Part shown: positions 47,075 to 58,257 of the stretch, in pieces | Position numbering within the stretch: position 1 is the stretch's first letter | How the letters are laid out: every line of letters starts with the position of its first letter | Assembly (NCBI GenBank): GCA_015501075.1 | Contig: JADNYJ010000022.1 | Coordinates: 124,001 to 188,000 of the forward strand | Length of the DNA stretch: 64,000 nucleotides | Reading direction: 5' to 3' | Source of the DNA: Gymnopilus junonius | Lineage: Eukaryota > Basidiomycota > Agaricomycetes > Agaricales > Galerinaceae | The notes under the pieces: model-generated | What the model was told of the DNA's origin: nothing | Database searches by the model: none | What the model saw: the letters and a program-made list of their open reading frames with translations, nothing else | Translations under genes and position numbers: made by a program

Positions 47075-47996
47075 ATGGCACCTCCTCCGTCTATTGAACG
47101 TTTTCTCTCTCTATCTTGCACTAATGTTGGTGTCGGACCAGGAGGCACTACAAACCTTCTTGCGTAAACACCCTTTCCTCGTATCGTACTTGGCACTGAG
47201 CATTATTTTGCAGGCGGATTGCCATTGTAGACTATCGTGGTACAACCGTCTTCGACAAGTACGTGCAGCCTACGACAACGGTGAGCGACGCAAAATAGTT
47301 TTACATTTTTTAATGATTAATCCGTCATTTCCAGGTGACCGACTACCGCACAGCAACTACGGGGATAACAGCGGCTCATTTGTCTTCAGGAAAGTCCCTT
47401 TCTATGGCACATGTTTATCATCGTGATTATCCTTATCCCTTGTATAGCGGACGCCTGGACCTTCAGCACGATCCAGAATTATGTCTCGAACTTTTTCAGA
47501 GGCAAAATCCTTGTGGGCCACAGCCTTTGGAACGACCTAGCTGGTAAGGTCGACAGATTTTTCATGAATTCTGCATTTATATGAAATCATTTTTCTTAGT
47601 TCTCGGATTGCCGCATGCTGCTGTAGATACCAGGGACGTGGCGCTGTATCAGGTTCGTCCTGACTATTTTTGTGTTTATGGGCGGTCATTCAATTATTTT
47701 GATAAAATAAGCCCTTTCGCAATGCCCTGCGTTCTCCACACCAGATTATCGGATTGCAAACCCTGGCCTGGCAACTCATGTCAAGACGATGCCAAGAGGG
47801 TCAACTTCATCCGGTAATTACTATTGACTGGAGCTTCCTGAGATATCTGTCTAATATCAGCTTCTTGCAGATTGAAAATGCCCGTGCCGCGTTGGATCTC
47901 TATCGTTCTGACGCTGAAGCTTGGGAAGCGTCAATTTCCAATGGCAATTGGCCGTGCGCTCTTCCTCCAAGCACCTTCTCCCGCTGCTATCTTTGA
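47075..47996 (+). pseudogene. REX4-like 3'-5' exonuclease, probably degenerate
   Basis: Exons 47075-47163, 47214-47280 and 47335-47396 join in phase to a fold like REX4/ISG20 exonucleases: N-V-G-V-G-P-G-G, R-I-A-I-V-D-Y-R-G, V-x-P-T-T-T-V-T-D-Y-R-T-x-x-T-G-I, then I-L-V-G-H-S-L-W-N-D-L near 47505 and V-D-T-R-D-V-A-L-Y near 47631. In the first exonuclease motif the usual D-C-E is replaced by S-C-T, removing two catalytic acids. The expected next donor at 47397 reads GAAAGT instead of GTAAGT, and only that junction would keep the frame. The C-terminal exon (E-N-A-R-A-A-L-D-L-Y-R, stop at 47996) is intact. Taken together it is likely non-functional, or a catalytically dead relative. Confidence 0.6.
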
Positions 47997-48401
47997 CTGC
48001 AGCTTCACAAATTGGTCACGAGTACTTTTTGGTTTGGTCTGACTCGAAAGCTTCCCTTCCATTGAATCTCTTCTACTGTCTTTGACAATGGCACAATTGT
48101 GTCTGCCGATTTCAGGAAGTGCCATCACGGCTTTCCTTCCCTCATCATAAAAATGGTCGAATATGTAATAATATCGTACCAAATATCATCTATGCAGTAT
48201 AAAATTAGATCTCAAATTTGCATCCGCCTTAACTCTATTTGGTATGTCGTTCCCTAAAAGGATACATGTAAACGAACCATCACTTGTAATGACAAACGAA
48301 GCTAAATTCTAGTCTATTTCTTTGCCGAGGCCCACACATTTCAAGAAGGGAAGGGAAGAAAAAATGTAGCCTAAATCATAACACACGCGGATGTTAGTCA
48401 A
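47997..48401. other. Convergent intergenic region, no gene seen
   Basis: 405 bp between the ends of the exonuclease-like gene and the carrier gene. Confidence 0.5.
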
Positions 48402-49995
48402 TCAAAACTTTAACTGCGTGTCTTTCAGGGCCGTTAGATTGCGAATCACGTCTTGATGAAAATTAGCGAAAATACCTTTTCTGCCCCTAGGACCCTCATG
48501 GTACCTCATAAACGAAAAGTGCGGAGGCATTGACTGGGAATGCACGTAAAAAGCAGGGCGTGAGACCTCGGAAAAATCCGGCCATTCCGTCGCGGTAATA
48601 GATGTGGCGTGCAACGCGAAGGAAAGAGGGATTCTTTAGCACGCCTTGCGCAGATGTGACGGTCTGAGGGTAAGGCTGAGGGTAAGGATGTGCCATCATC
48701 CGACTACATATAGTCGTCAGTAAGCAGGCAGCAGTAGCACTGGCTAGTTGTACCGACTTTTTGATATTGTCCAATGGGATTGCCATTGCCCAGTAAACAA
48801 AAGAAGCGAGGCCACCGGACCAAAAATTAGCAGAACCTGTGCTTATCTTATGACGTATGAGGGCAAGAAATTGATGATATGAATATTAGAATACCTGATA
48901 GGGCGTCCCTTCTAATCGTGAAAAAGCACGCATAATCGCCTTTGTTCCTGCCCCATTAGTCGTAACTTTTCCATAGGTTCTGTTAAATGCACGGACCTCA
49001 AAAGAAAGGAACATCCAGAAAAAATTGCTTCTGAACGCGAGGCTGCCGGTGAACCCTGACCACAAACCAGTGATGCCTTGAATGCAGATAATTTGTCGCG
49101 CACAGTGAATCGGGCCTTTGAACCGACGATCCAGCGGGGATTTTTGGGACTGAAGCTGCAATTTCACTTCGAAATAGAATGTTAGTGCTTTCTGGGGATA
49201 GAAACGCTTGCTCCTTCCACCTTTTAACAACTCCACCGGCGTCGCGACTATTGCACTATCGGGACAAGGAACAACCAGTCAGTTTAATGATCGGGGTCCT
49301 GTAATGAGGACGCTTTCGAAATTCAGGAACTTGCCTCGTCCATCCTGCAAATAAACCTGCAAGACCATGCGCAAATAGAGTGAGCCGAGGAAGCCCAGAT
49401 GGTGACATCTCTGTCATTCCACTGCGAAGCAGAAATAACCGGTAGTTGTGGAGGGATCCTAGCAGAACAGAATCTATTGCGGCCCATCCGACGGCAGGAG
49501 GAGTAGCTCCTTTGTACAAGGCAAACATTCCCTGCACTCATATTAGGAAGCAGTCAAGATAAATGCATTATATGTGTCACCTCATTTTTGATAATTTTAA
49601 GCAGTACGTCAAGGGCTCCATGATAAGTGCCTTTCGGCGCGCATTGCATTCGTGTCTTGACGGTGTCAAACCTTCCATTCGATAGAATCAGTGACAACTC
49701 TAACGAGACAAGAAGTGAGCTATTGCGACAGGTCAACAAGAACGGATATCCATACTTCTTTACAGATTTGAGCTCTTACCCGTGTCCCACAGCGACCTGA
49801 AAATATAGCGGTTTTAGCTCAAACCGGACAATTCACACAGCGAAACGGTGAAGACAACTTTGGTTAGACCTAGGAAAAACAGGGCCTGAGCGACAGACAA
49901 AAAATTTAGGAAGAAAATTGAAGCATACCGCTCCCCATTCCAGCAACGGCGCCGGAGAATCTGAGATGGCTGGGCTGCCCATCCTCTTGGCTCAT
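48402..49995 (-). CDS. Mitochondrial carrier family (SLC25) transporter
   Basis: The start at 49995 opens a short exon to 49929. A 14-nt microexon (G-L-T-K-V) near 49842 and another short exon follow, then the first carrier signature F-D-T-V-K-T-R-M-Q near 49665. The second is P-V-E-L-L-K-V-K-L-Q, joined over 49221/49166. The third is P-L-D-N-I-K near 48765. Repeats end in G-L-W-S-G-F and G-F-F-R-G-L-T-P-C-F-L-R-A-F-P-V-N-A, so three repeats with six membrane helices are present. The intron 49256-49334 is GC-AG (ACGAG|GCAAGT). The junction near 48890/48836 is one base out of phase in my reading, and the last exon is unclear. The substrate cannot be assigned. Confidence 0.8.
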
Positions 49996-50137
49996 TCGAC
50001 TCGAGTGGAGGGATTCAGGGATAAAGAACCGATATCGAGTTAGGGTCCTGTTCAAGGTCCGGGGAAATAGAAAGAAACCGGACCCTGAGTCCCACGCTCG
50101 CAGCCTGCAGGCATCTCCGTCTCTTCCTATATTCCGT

Positions 50138-51084
50138 ATGTCAGAACAAGAGAAACAGTGCCGAATATGTTTCGACGGCGTTGAAGCTGAGAAGGAGCTT
50201 GGTCGTCTTATTCGCCCTTGTCTCTGCAAGGGGTCAATTAGCGTGAGCGCTATCCAGTGCTTCGGACTCCCTTGACTATCTCATCGGTGCGTCCGGCAGT
50301 ATGTCCACCTGAAGTGTCTTCAGAAGTGGCGGAATACAGCAGCTTCGAATAGCGCCTTCTTTGCATGTCCTCAATGCCATTACCGCTACCGCTTTGCTAG
50401 AACCCGCATTGTAGGCCTTGCTAGTAACCCGAGTGAGTACACCTTTTGCCTTTCACATCGGGCCCTAACTCCTCGTTAGTAATCATTGGAGGCCTTTCAG
50501 GCTTGCTCTTCACTTTCATCGTGATGATGGCATCTTTCATAACGACGTTTTTTATGTCTGCTTTTGAACACCCCACATACTACTACTGGTACTCACGCTG
50601 GTCTCCTCTCGACGTAGCTCAAGACCTGGTCACCGCCACCCTCCGCGTTCTAAGAGACGGAGATATACTTGAAGATTCTTCTTCCACTGTTCGCAGTGGT
50701 CCTGCCCAACCTCTCGTACCAGGCCCTCCGCCCAGTCTCGTCAAACGCTTTAGTCGTCGATTTCTGCTCGGCCTACCGCTGATCGGAGCGGGCTCTTTGG
50801 TCCACATGCTTCTCACTGTCCCTTATCTCGGTCCTATTCAATGGATAGCCCGATACAGGGGTGGTCGCAGTCGAAGAAATAGCAATACCCAGGATATTGC
50901 TGCTTTGATCGTTGTTGGTCTTCTTATCATCGGTGCATTAAGGTATTTCTCTTGGTCAATTCTTTCGGAAGTCATACTTACGTGATAAATCGTAAGAGCG
51001 TTGTATAAAGTTTACCAACTTACACAGCATCTAACACAGCGCGCCCTTCTTCGTGCAGAAGACGCCATTTTGGAGGTCAACTGA
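50138..51084 (+). CDS. RINGv (RING-CH) membrane protein, putative E3 ubiquitin ligase
   Basis: Four exons, 50138-50242, 50300-50432, 50480-50942 and 50997-51084, join in phase to 262 aa. The N-terminus holds a complete RING-CH finger: C-R-I-C-F, R-P-C-L-C-K-G-S-I, then across the splice Y-V-H-L-K-C-L-Q-K-W and C-P-Q-C. This is the C4HC3 pattern of MARCH/Doa10-type ligases. At least two hydrophobic segments follow (G-L-L-F-T-F-I-V-M-M near 50500 and a C-terminal I-V-V-G-L-L-I-I-G-A), so the finger is probably membrane-anchored. Its start is 142 bp from the start of the divergent carrier gene. Confidence 0.9.
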
Positions 51085-51224
51085 ACACCTACCTGGATCT
51101 AGCTATTGTTCAATCATGTATTCTTGAAGCAAGAAATGTAATCAATTATCTAATGAATAAAATGCCTTGGAGTGCATGATTACATACGCGTACGACATGT
51201 GTGTTGGACTATCCCATAAAAATT

Positions 51225-54200
51225 TCACCAATATTGCCGGAGTTGACGTTTTGCGTTTTCGTATAGTGCCTTAATTTCTGTGCGATTGGCATTTAGCTCT
51301 AACAGATACTGCTGAATGGCAGCATCCACGCGAGCAACTGGGAACTCCGCATGTAGAACGTGTTCCTGAGGTCGAGTGGCAGCACTCAACCAGTCCGTTA
51401 AAAGAACGGCAATTTCAGTAGATATGGCTTGTACATTGTCTTGAGTATGGAAAGGCGGGACCTATTTGCGACGTCAGACTCTAAACTACTCAAAAGGTAT
51501 GAAAAAGACCTACTTGTGATTCGTACATCTCGTGGAATATATCCCAGATCTCCGCATATCGTACACCACAATCAATCAGGATTCTAGCCGCCCATCCTAC
51601 CTCAAGGTGCTCTTTGTGACGGAGCATAAATCCGACCAATAGGGTTGCAATATACTCTGTATTGCACAACTATTTCAGTAACAGTAAAAACAGCGGTATC
51701 AAGGGAATACGAACGGAGAGGGAAAGCGCTATCTGAAGGATAAAATCGTTGACCAAGAGGTACCACACGCGACCTGATGAGGTCTGCTTTTTCAGTTGGA
51801 TCGTTGGTTTCTGCTTCGACTGATTCCGAGGTGAGTGAAAGGAGATGAGTTCATAAGCGTCAGTACGAACTCTCATCAAGTATTTGTTTCCAAATCGGCC
51901 TGACCAAGCTTTCATCACGGTGCTCTGATACGTGCAAACAAAGAAGCTTGATCGCTGGTAAATCGAAAGGAATGGCGAACTTTTGGTAAAGCTGACAAAT
52001 GTTTTCAGTGTCTGACCTAATACCAACGAACGCAAATCTCACATCGGTCATGTCAAACAATTGCTTTGACAGGGACTTGATCCGCTCCCCGACTACCGGG
52101 TCGTCATTAATATGAGGAAGAAGTGTGTTGTAGATTTCTAGTTGAACTGTAGCGACGTCGAGTTTCTCTTCCAAGTCTGTTAGGAAAGCTATCGCTGTCT
52201 CATGTCGACCACCTGTTGAGATAGGATGGGACTTGGCGTTAGCGACCGCCAGTGTCAAATACTCCAATCTAGCCTCTAGATGCAAATCGAATCTGATAAA
52301 ATGTCAGTATAGTATTATGATAAATGGAGTTGGATTATGTTTACTGAGTTGATTCAGCCAAAGCGCCCAGTACTTCGGCGGCTCGCAAAGGTTGCCCATT
52401 CTTGACATAAAATTGCCACAGTAACTGGAATTTTTGCACAGTCCATGGTTCTCGTTTGAGATGAGCTTCAAGAAATGGCGGCCTCATCTGAGGAAGGCCA
52501 TATACATTATAAATCTCTGGTTGTTGGAGATTAGATCGGAGTGCGCACCTCAAGTAGATCATCAGCAAGGTTGCGACCTATAAGCCAGTCGTATAGAGTA
52601 GAATGGAACATCTCATCTTCGCTTGCAAATGCAAGTTCGTATGCATGGTTTCTGACAGTCTCAGGATCATCAAGGGCCGGGACTCCAACTGGGCTGGGAG
52701 CCTCTGCTTTATTGCATTTTTCCTCAAATACGGTGAGAGAATCCAAGACAAGATCGTAGCAACGAAGACGTTGCTCCGCCTGAGGATAACGTGGGTCGTT
52801 GGGTGTCATCCCCGCGAGCCAACATTCCAATCCTGCGTTGTCAGTATCTTGTACTTGTGCACATGTCAAGGGAAGATTAATAGCGCCTTAAGGAAGACAT
52901 GAGCCTCAGCACAAGGAAAAAACAAGTAAACAGACCTTTAGCATAATTCAGCTGTTGAAAATCCCCAATAACTTCTCTGAGCTTCTCAAATTCGAGAATT
53001 TTAGCGCCTTTGGAGAACAAACTGAAGGCTGTGGTGAGTGCATTGGCTACGAAACTCAGAAACACAAACAATTACCGTAATGCTTCCGCAAGGTGTTTTT
53101 GTCTTTCTACCGGGTTCCGCGTCTCAGCGGCTTTCCGGACGTTTTCCTTGGCCTTTGCAACTTAAGATGAAGTTAATAGAAGAATGAAATCTCAAACCTT
53201 GTAGAGCATAACGTCGTCCGTACTACAGAAAGACCCGCATCTGGCTTGCAAGACTTCACTTATTGTATCAACCTGAGTAAAAGTTGATTCAGAAAATGTT
53301 CATATAAAGATTGAATGCCTTACACTTATTTGTTGTCCTATCTGCTGGTCGATGACAACGTTAACCAAAGCTCTTGATATTGTAATGCCATTTTGACTGG
53401 TGATTAATTCTTCGAATGTAACAGAAGAGACGAGTTTCTGAATTTCAGTATCACATCTGAAGATGTTAGGGATTTGAGGGTTGCGTCAAAGACAACTTGA
53501 CTTGACAACTTACTTAGATATCAGTTCCCCTATATGATAATCGCTGAGAAGTAAGATGAACGACAAGGCTTCTATGGACCTCGCGAGAAGAGTCTGGAGT
53601 TCAGCGACAGAATTTTGCTCCGCCTATGTACAAGTCAGAACTCGGCAAGTGTACATTTAAACCACAAGGATGGTTTTCTGACCTTCCAGGCTTCTTGCTC
53701 GGTCACGAGAGTACGGCTCGAAGGAGATTCGTTTGGTGAAGAATGGAAAAGATGGGGGTTGCGGTCCAGGAAATCTTTGAGTGCATAAAGATTCTTCTGG
53801 GCGTTGACTAACGTCTGCTCGGGTACGCTAAGAATCTGTTTTCCATTCGCCCTATTCGGCATCAGACAGTCGCATTGACGCTCAGACAGATATTGCGACT
53901 TACCCAGCCACAGTCAGCCTTGATTTCCAAAATTGCCTGACAAGGCGTGCAAAATAAAATGCAAAACCTTCTCTTCGGCCGCTGAAGATACATGAACCTC
54001 TGTTCTCAGCTAAGGAGGGATCGATAAGAAAGGATACTCAATGAAAGAGTGAGCCCTCACCTGTCCCATACATAACACGTTCTGTCCAGATGGGGCGCTC
54101 TCCAAAATCATAGAACGCCTGTTTAGCTACGGCAGCGATTTCGGGACTCACTGTGCTAATCTTTCCCATAGGTAACGCATCAGATGGGTCCAAAAAAGTG

Positions 54201-56254
54201 TTTCCTGCAGCAAGGCCAAGAAGCATCGCACATGTCTGATCTCTCCCGAAGCTAAGGTGAATTAAATGAAAAAGCAAGACCAACATTCAACAGAATTTTC
54301 CGTACCTATCTCGGAACTCGATGATGGGTTGAACATTCCCTTCAGTTTGAAGTTCCTCCAGTACCGCTTTGAGGTAATCTACCGCTCGTCGTCTAACCAA
54401 AAATGTCAAGCCAACGTTGGTAAGGAGCATGAACTGGTTGGGAGATCCAACAAATTGTGAGGCAAGTTCATTGATAGCTGAAGGAGATGGTGTGCCCGAA
54501 GGTGTGTTAATTAATGGTTTAGGAATAGCTGCCATAGCCCACGTCCGGCCAGGTATCGTCAAGAGTGTCGCATACTCGGTGAGAGGCGGTCTAGTCGAGG
54601 TGGTGGAAGCGTTATAGTGGGCGTATGTTGGATTAAACTGCGGTTGTTGCAGTTGCTGTGGCAGGTTAAGCTGGCCCAAATTTCCAATGCGAGTAAGGTC
54701 AGGAGCCAAGCATAAGATATAGTCCGTGCCGTCGGTATCACCAGGTTGGGCTGCCACCGTCAAACCATCTGCATAAGAAGAGTTATCAAGAGAAGAGATG
54801 ATGTATGGACGAGTGGTCGTGTGCGTTTGCGGGGCCCCGTAACTTTGTGCAGTTGGACGATATAATTTGGCTTGCTCGTCTGGATGAATCAACTTCAAGG
54901 GCGGCAACCGAACGTGGATTAGTTGTAAGGGACGAAGGCTACTACCTGTACCAGATCCTGGCGCGTAGCCGTAGCCCATTGATGGAGCAAAATATAGTCG
55001 CACGCCATTGGTCGTGATGGCCATAAGTTGGATCCCAATTTGGGATTCAGAAGGGTCCACAATATGGATACTAATGATTTGGAAATTCTGCGGGGTCAAG
55101 GCAGGAGATCCAGGTGCCCTTTCTTGTGCAGATTTATACAATGAAGAAAGTGTTTGAATATGTTGAACAGCCTTGTCTGATCCAGGCGCATACACGGATA
55201 TGCTATTCCGAGAGGACAGGGTGTAGAAGCAATTCCTTTTATGGTCCGAAACAAGTGCTGTGATTCGCTCTAGAGAGAAGAAATGAGCTATTAATCACAT
55301 GATACCATCCGAGGGTACATACCATCCGTTGCAGATGCAGCAAAACGCGGTAAGAGGCTTTGTACCCCTCCTACGGAGTGGTTGACAAGTTGCACTCGCT
55401 TGCCAAACCAGGAATCTTTTGCTTGGTAATGCATTTCATATAGGTTTCCGTCTTGTTGGCCGCACATGAATATTCGTCCGTCAGGCGTTCCAACTACGGA
55501 TGTCATCTCAATCTCTGTAGATATAGTGAGGTCTGTCGCATAAAGTTTGAGTTCTTTCCGCAGACGCCCATCGAGTGCTGGTTGGTTCGCGAAGGCAACA
55601 CCAATAAGTAAAACAGATATAGGTGTACAGATGACAAGGAGAAAGGTGATATCATCAATGAATAGGCCTTGTTTAGGTTTGACAATGGCGACATTTGTGA
55701 TAACGTCTGGTTGATCCAAAAACGAAGCTATTTCTTGACTAAAGGGATCTGCTTGATTTTTTCCAGGGAATTATTATGTTCGAAGGCAACTCACCTGTCG
55801 TTATAATCCCACAAGAAAAGTTTGTGGTCAATAGATATCCAGACACGTTCAATTTCTGCCAGGAGACCCATATGAGAGGTAACATTTACACCTAATATAT
55901 TCATTAAAAGGTGTCAGCAACATACTGATGATTTTACTTACTTTCGTAATATTGGAAAAGTGCGTCTGGAATCCCAACGAACTTCCGTTTCTGAAATGGT
56001 ACTCTTATATCATCAGGGAATATGCTGTAAGAAGCAGACGCCTGATTCCCAGAGGTAGTTAGTGTTTCGCCGAGATCGGGTATTATTTGTGCATCCTTTG
56101 CGAGTTGTTCGAGTAAGATATGGCTGGCATTTTGCAGAGCTGGTAGATCCAATGAGGTGGGCTTTGTCGCTGGCGCTTGACGGACTACACCGTTATTCTG
56201 ATTTGAGGAAGAAGAGGACGCAAAAGGATGAGACTGGGAAAAAGGGGTCGCCAT
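51225..56254 (-). CDS. NUP170: Nucleoporin NUP170/NUP155
   Basis: A large multi-exon gene. The N-terminal region has P-x-L-Q-N-A-S-H-I-L-L-E-Q-L, then I-P-D-L-G-E-T-L and P-F-Q-K-R-K-F-V-G-I-P-D-A-L-F-Q-Y-Y, followed by W-I-S-I-D-H-K-L-F-L-W-D-Y. This is the conserved start of the Nup155/Nup170 beta-propeller. Later pieces include I-F-M-C-G-Q-Q-D-G-N-L-Y-E and a R-R-R-A-V-D-Y-L block near 54390. The C-terminal alpha-solenoid has G-Q-P-L-R-A-A-E-V-L-G-A-L-A near 52380 and W-K-Q-I-L-D-E near 51875. The size is about 5 kb with many short introns, fitting a protein near 1350 aa. It is an inner-ring scaffold of the nuclear pore. The start at 56254 was chosen as a Met before a polar leader. Confidence 0.93.
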
Positions 56255-56487
56255 GGAAGGAACTGAGTGGCCTTTGGCAATGGCATAAAGCAAGCTATTC
56301 ACGGTGCCACTGCCGATCGCGTTCAAATCCTCTCAACACGTGTTCGACCCTTATACCCTTTTCGGGCGCAGTGACGGTCACGCATTTCTCCCTGTATCGG
56401 CCTGGTGCCAGTCCACGGATGACAGCACAACTCCCCTTGTCCACAACGTACTCATCCACTTATCTATGTTCTTGTTTTTGTTTCATA

Positions 56488-57758
56488 ATGTCGCCTCTAT
56501 TTCCTTTCACCGATCCGAGATGTCATCTTATGCAGCGCGCTGCAGTTGCGCTCATCGAGAGCCCAAAGTTCTTCTTTACTCTTCCTGCGTTAACTCACAA
56601 GTCGTGGACACTTGTCAATACCCCCTCCGCTGAAAAGCAACGCCTAGAATTTCTAGGAGACGCTCTGATTGGATCTTGTATCTCTGAAGAACTCTTTCAC
56701 TGCAGGCCACACGAAGGTCCTGGATTTTATACGGTCAGCCACGCGATCTTCGGAACGATTCCGCCTTTTTGATCACCTCTTTCAGAATGCTCGCAGTGTG
56801 CTGACGGCGAACTCCACCTTCGCACATCTGATGTGCAAAGTGGGCCTCTATAAACCTGGCGATCCTGTAAAGCCTGCTGGGGATACATTCGAAACGATAC
56901 TGGCTGCTTACCACAGTGAAAAGGGCCCTGAAGCTTTTAAGATTTATATCAGAACTTATTTCGTGCCGTTGATTTTGTCTGTCTCGAAAGCTCATGATCA
57001 ATATCGGTGCGTTCAGGCCATTTCAACTGTTTGGCTGCCTGTGACCTGCCACTTCAAGTCAAACTCGCATCCGCACCCGCAAGAATATCTGTTTTGGCTT
57101 AGATTCCGAACCAAGGCGATTAGATAACGCTAAATCTAAGTTACGGGAAAAAATCGGGAAACGTGAAACTCTTTCAGAAGTTAACCATGATGCTGTGACT
57201 TACTTTTTTCCAGAGCCGACAAAACACGGCAAGACTTTTTATCCTCCGAGACATCTTCCAGGACGACCTGCAAAGAAATCTCTGATAATTATTGACTTAT
57301 CAGATTTGACATCTGATGATGAGGATACGACTTCTTGCCGTGTTGTTCAAGGGCCTATAATTATGCCCAAAGTACGCAACCTTTGATATAAAGCAATCTA
57401 AAGCTCACCTTTCTATTTTCAGACATCGACGGCCCCAACGGCTTCCACTTCCAAGGCGACGCTAGGCATTGATCTCACAGCATATCATATGCAAAAGAAT
57501 GCAGGAGGCACTGTCGGTGCCAATGTCAGAATCTCTGAAGGTCTGCACTTGAGACAACCAGACTCACGAATCATGTCTTGTACCCATACCCCCAGGCTAT
57601 CACACACACAAGCACCATCCTTGACTTTGCCTCAATCTTCGTTTGCCTTCGCTAGCAATCCTCGCACTACGCAAAGGGATATCGTCCTTAACTTGGGACC
57701 GAATTCTGGTCAGCCTTCTGTCTCAGGGAGTATTGACAATCCTATATTGATCGATTGA
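56488..57758 (+). CDS. RNase III domain protein
   Basis: Exon 1 (56488-56733) carries L-T-H-K-S-W and the RNase III signature Q-R-L-E-F-L-G-D-A. Exon 2 (from 56786) carries V-L-T-A-N-S-T-F-A-H-L and the second acidic site A-G-D-T-F-E-T-I-L-A-A-Y, so both catalytic acidic clusters are kept. The splice near 57010-57090 is not certain. After it the frame continues with a Lys-rich helix and a Ser/Asp-rich segment. A final exon from about 57422 to the stop at 57756-57758 is Ser/Thr/Pro-rich and likely disordered. There is no clear dsRNA-binding domain and no helicase, so it is not a Dicer. It may process rRNA or act as a mitochondrial ribosomal-type RNase III; I cannot tell which. Confidence 0.8.
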
Positions 57759-58257
57759 CATGCTGAGTGTCGTGTCTGGCCTTGTATGGTGACTTCTATA
57801 TGTTTTCTATCGTATACTTATATATCTAAGGCATTGCGATATTGCACCATCCAATGTTTATTTCGACATATGTAAAAAAGGTCCAGAAATCATAAGTCAT
57901 TCTGTATAATGTGCAGATAGCTACTGGTTCATACGCCTTGAGCACTGTGAGTTGGACGACCTTAGCTAAGTTAGTAGCCGTTCTCGGATCGCAATGGTCA
58001 GCTCGCTATGATTAAAACACGCACTCCTATACCACTATCTGCCAGCCTGCAGGCTGCGTAACCACCTCTACTGACGATTAACGACCATTTCCTCAACCGA
58101 TTCCAAGGAATCTAGGCAGCAATATGACAAAAATACATGTGTAGTAGGACACAGGTACCACGGTCTCCTTGTATCCAGGATTGGAAATGTTCTTAAACCC
58201 ACTCAGCAGTCACCTTACCATTCGTTGATCTTGGCCTTCCAGTTTGTTGCTTCCGGG
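57759..58257. other. Intergenic, promoter side of the second kinase
   Basis: About 500 bp with no supported gene. A frame without ATG runs upstream of the kinase start to 58225. Confidence 0.5.
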
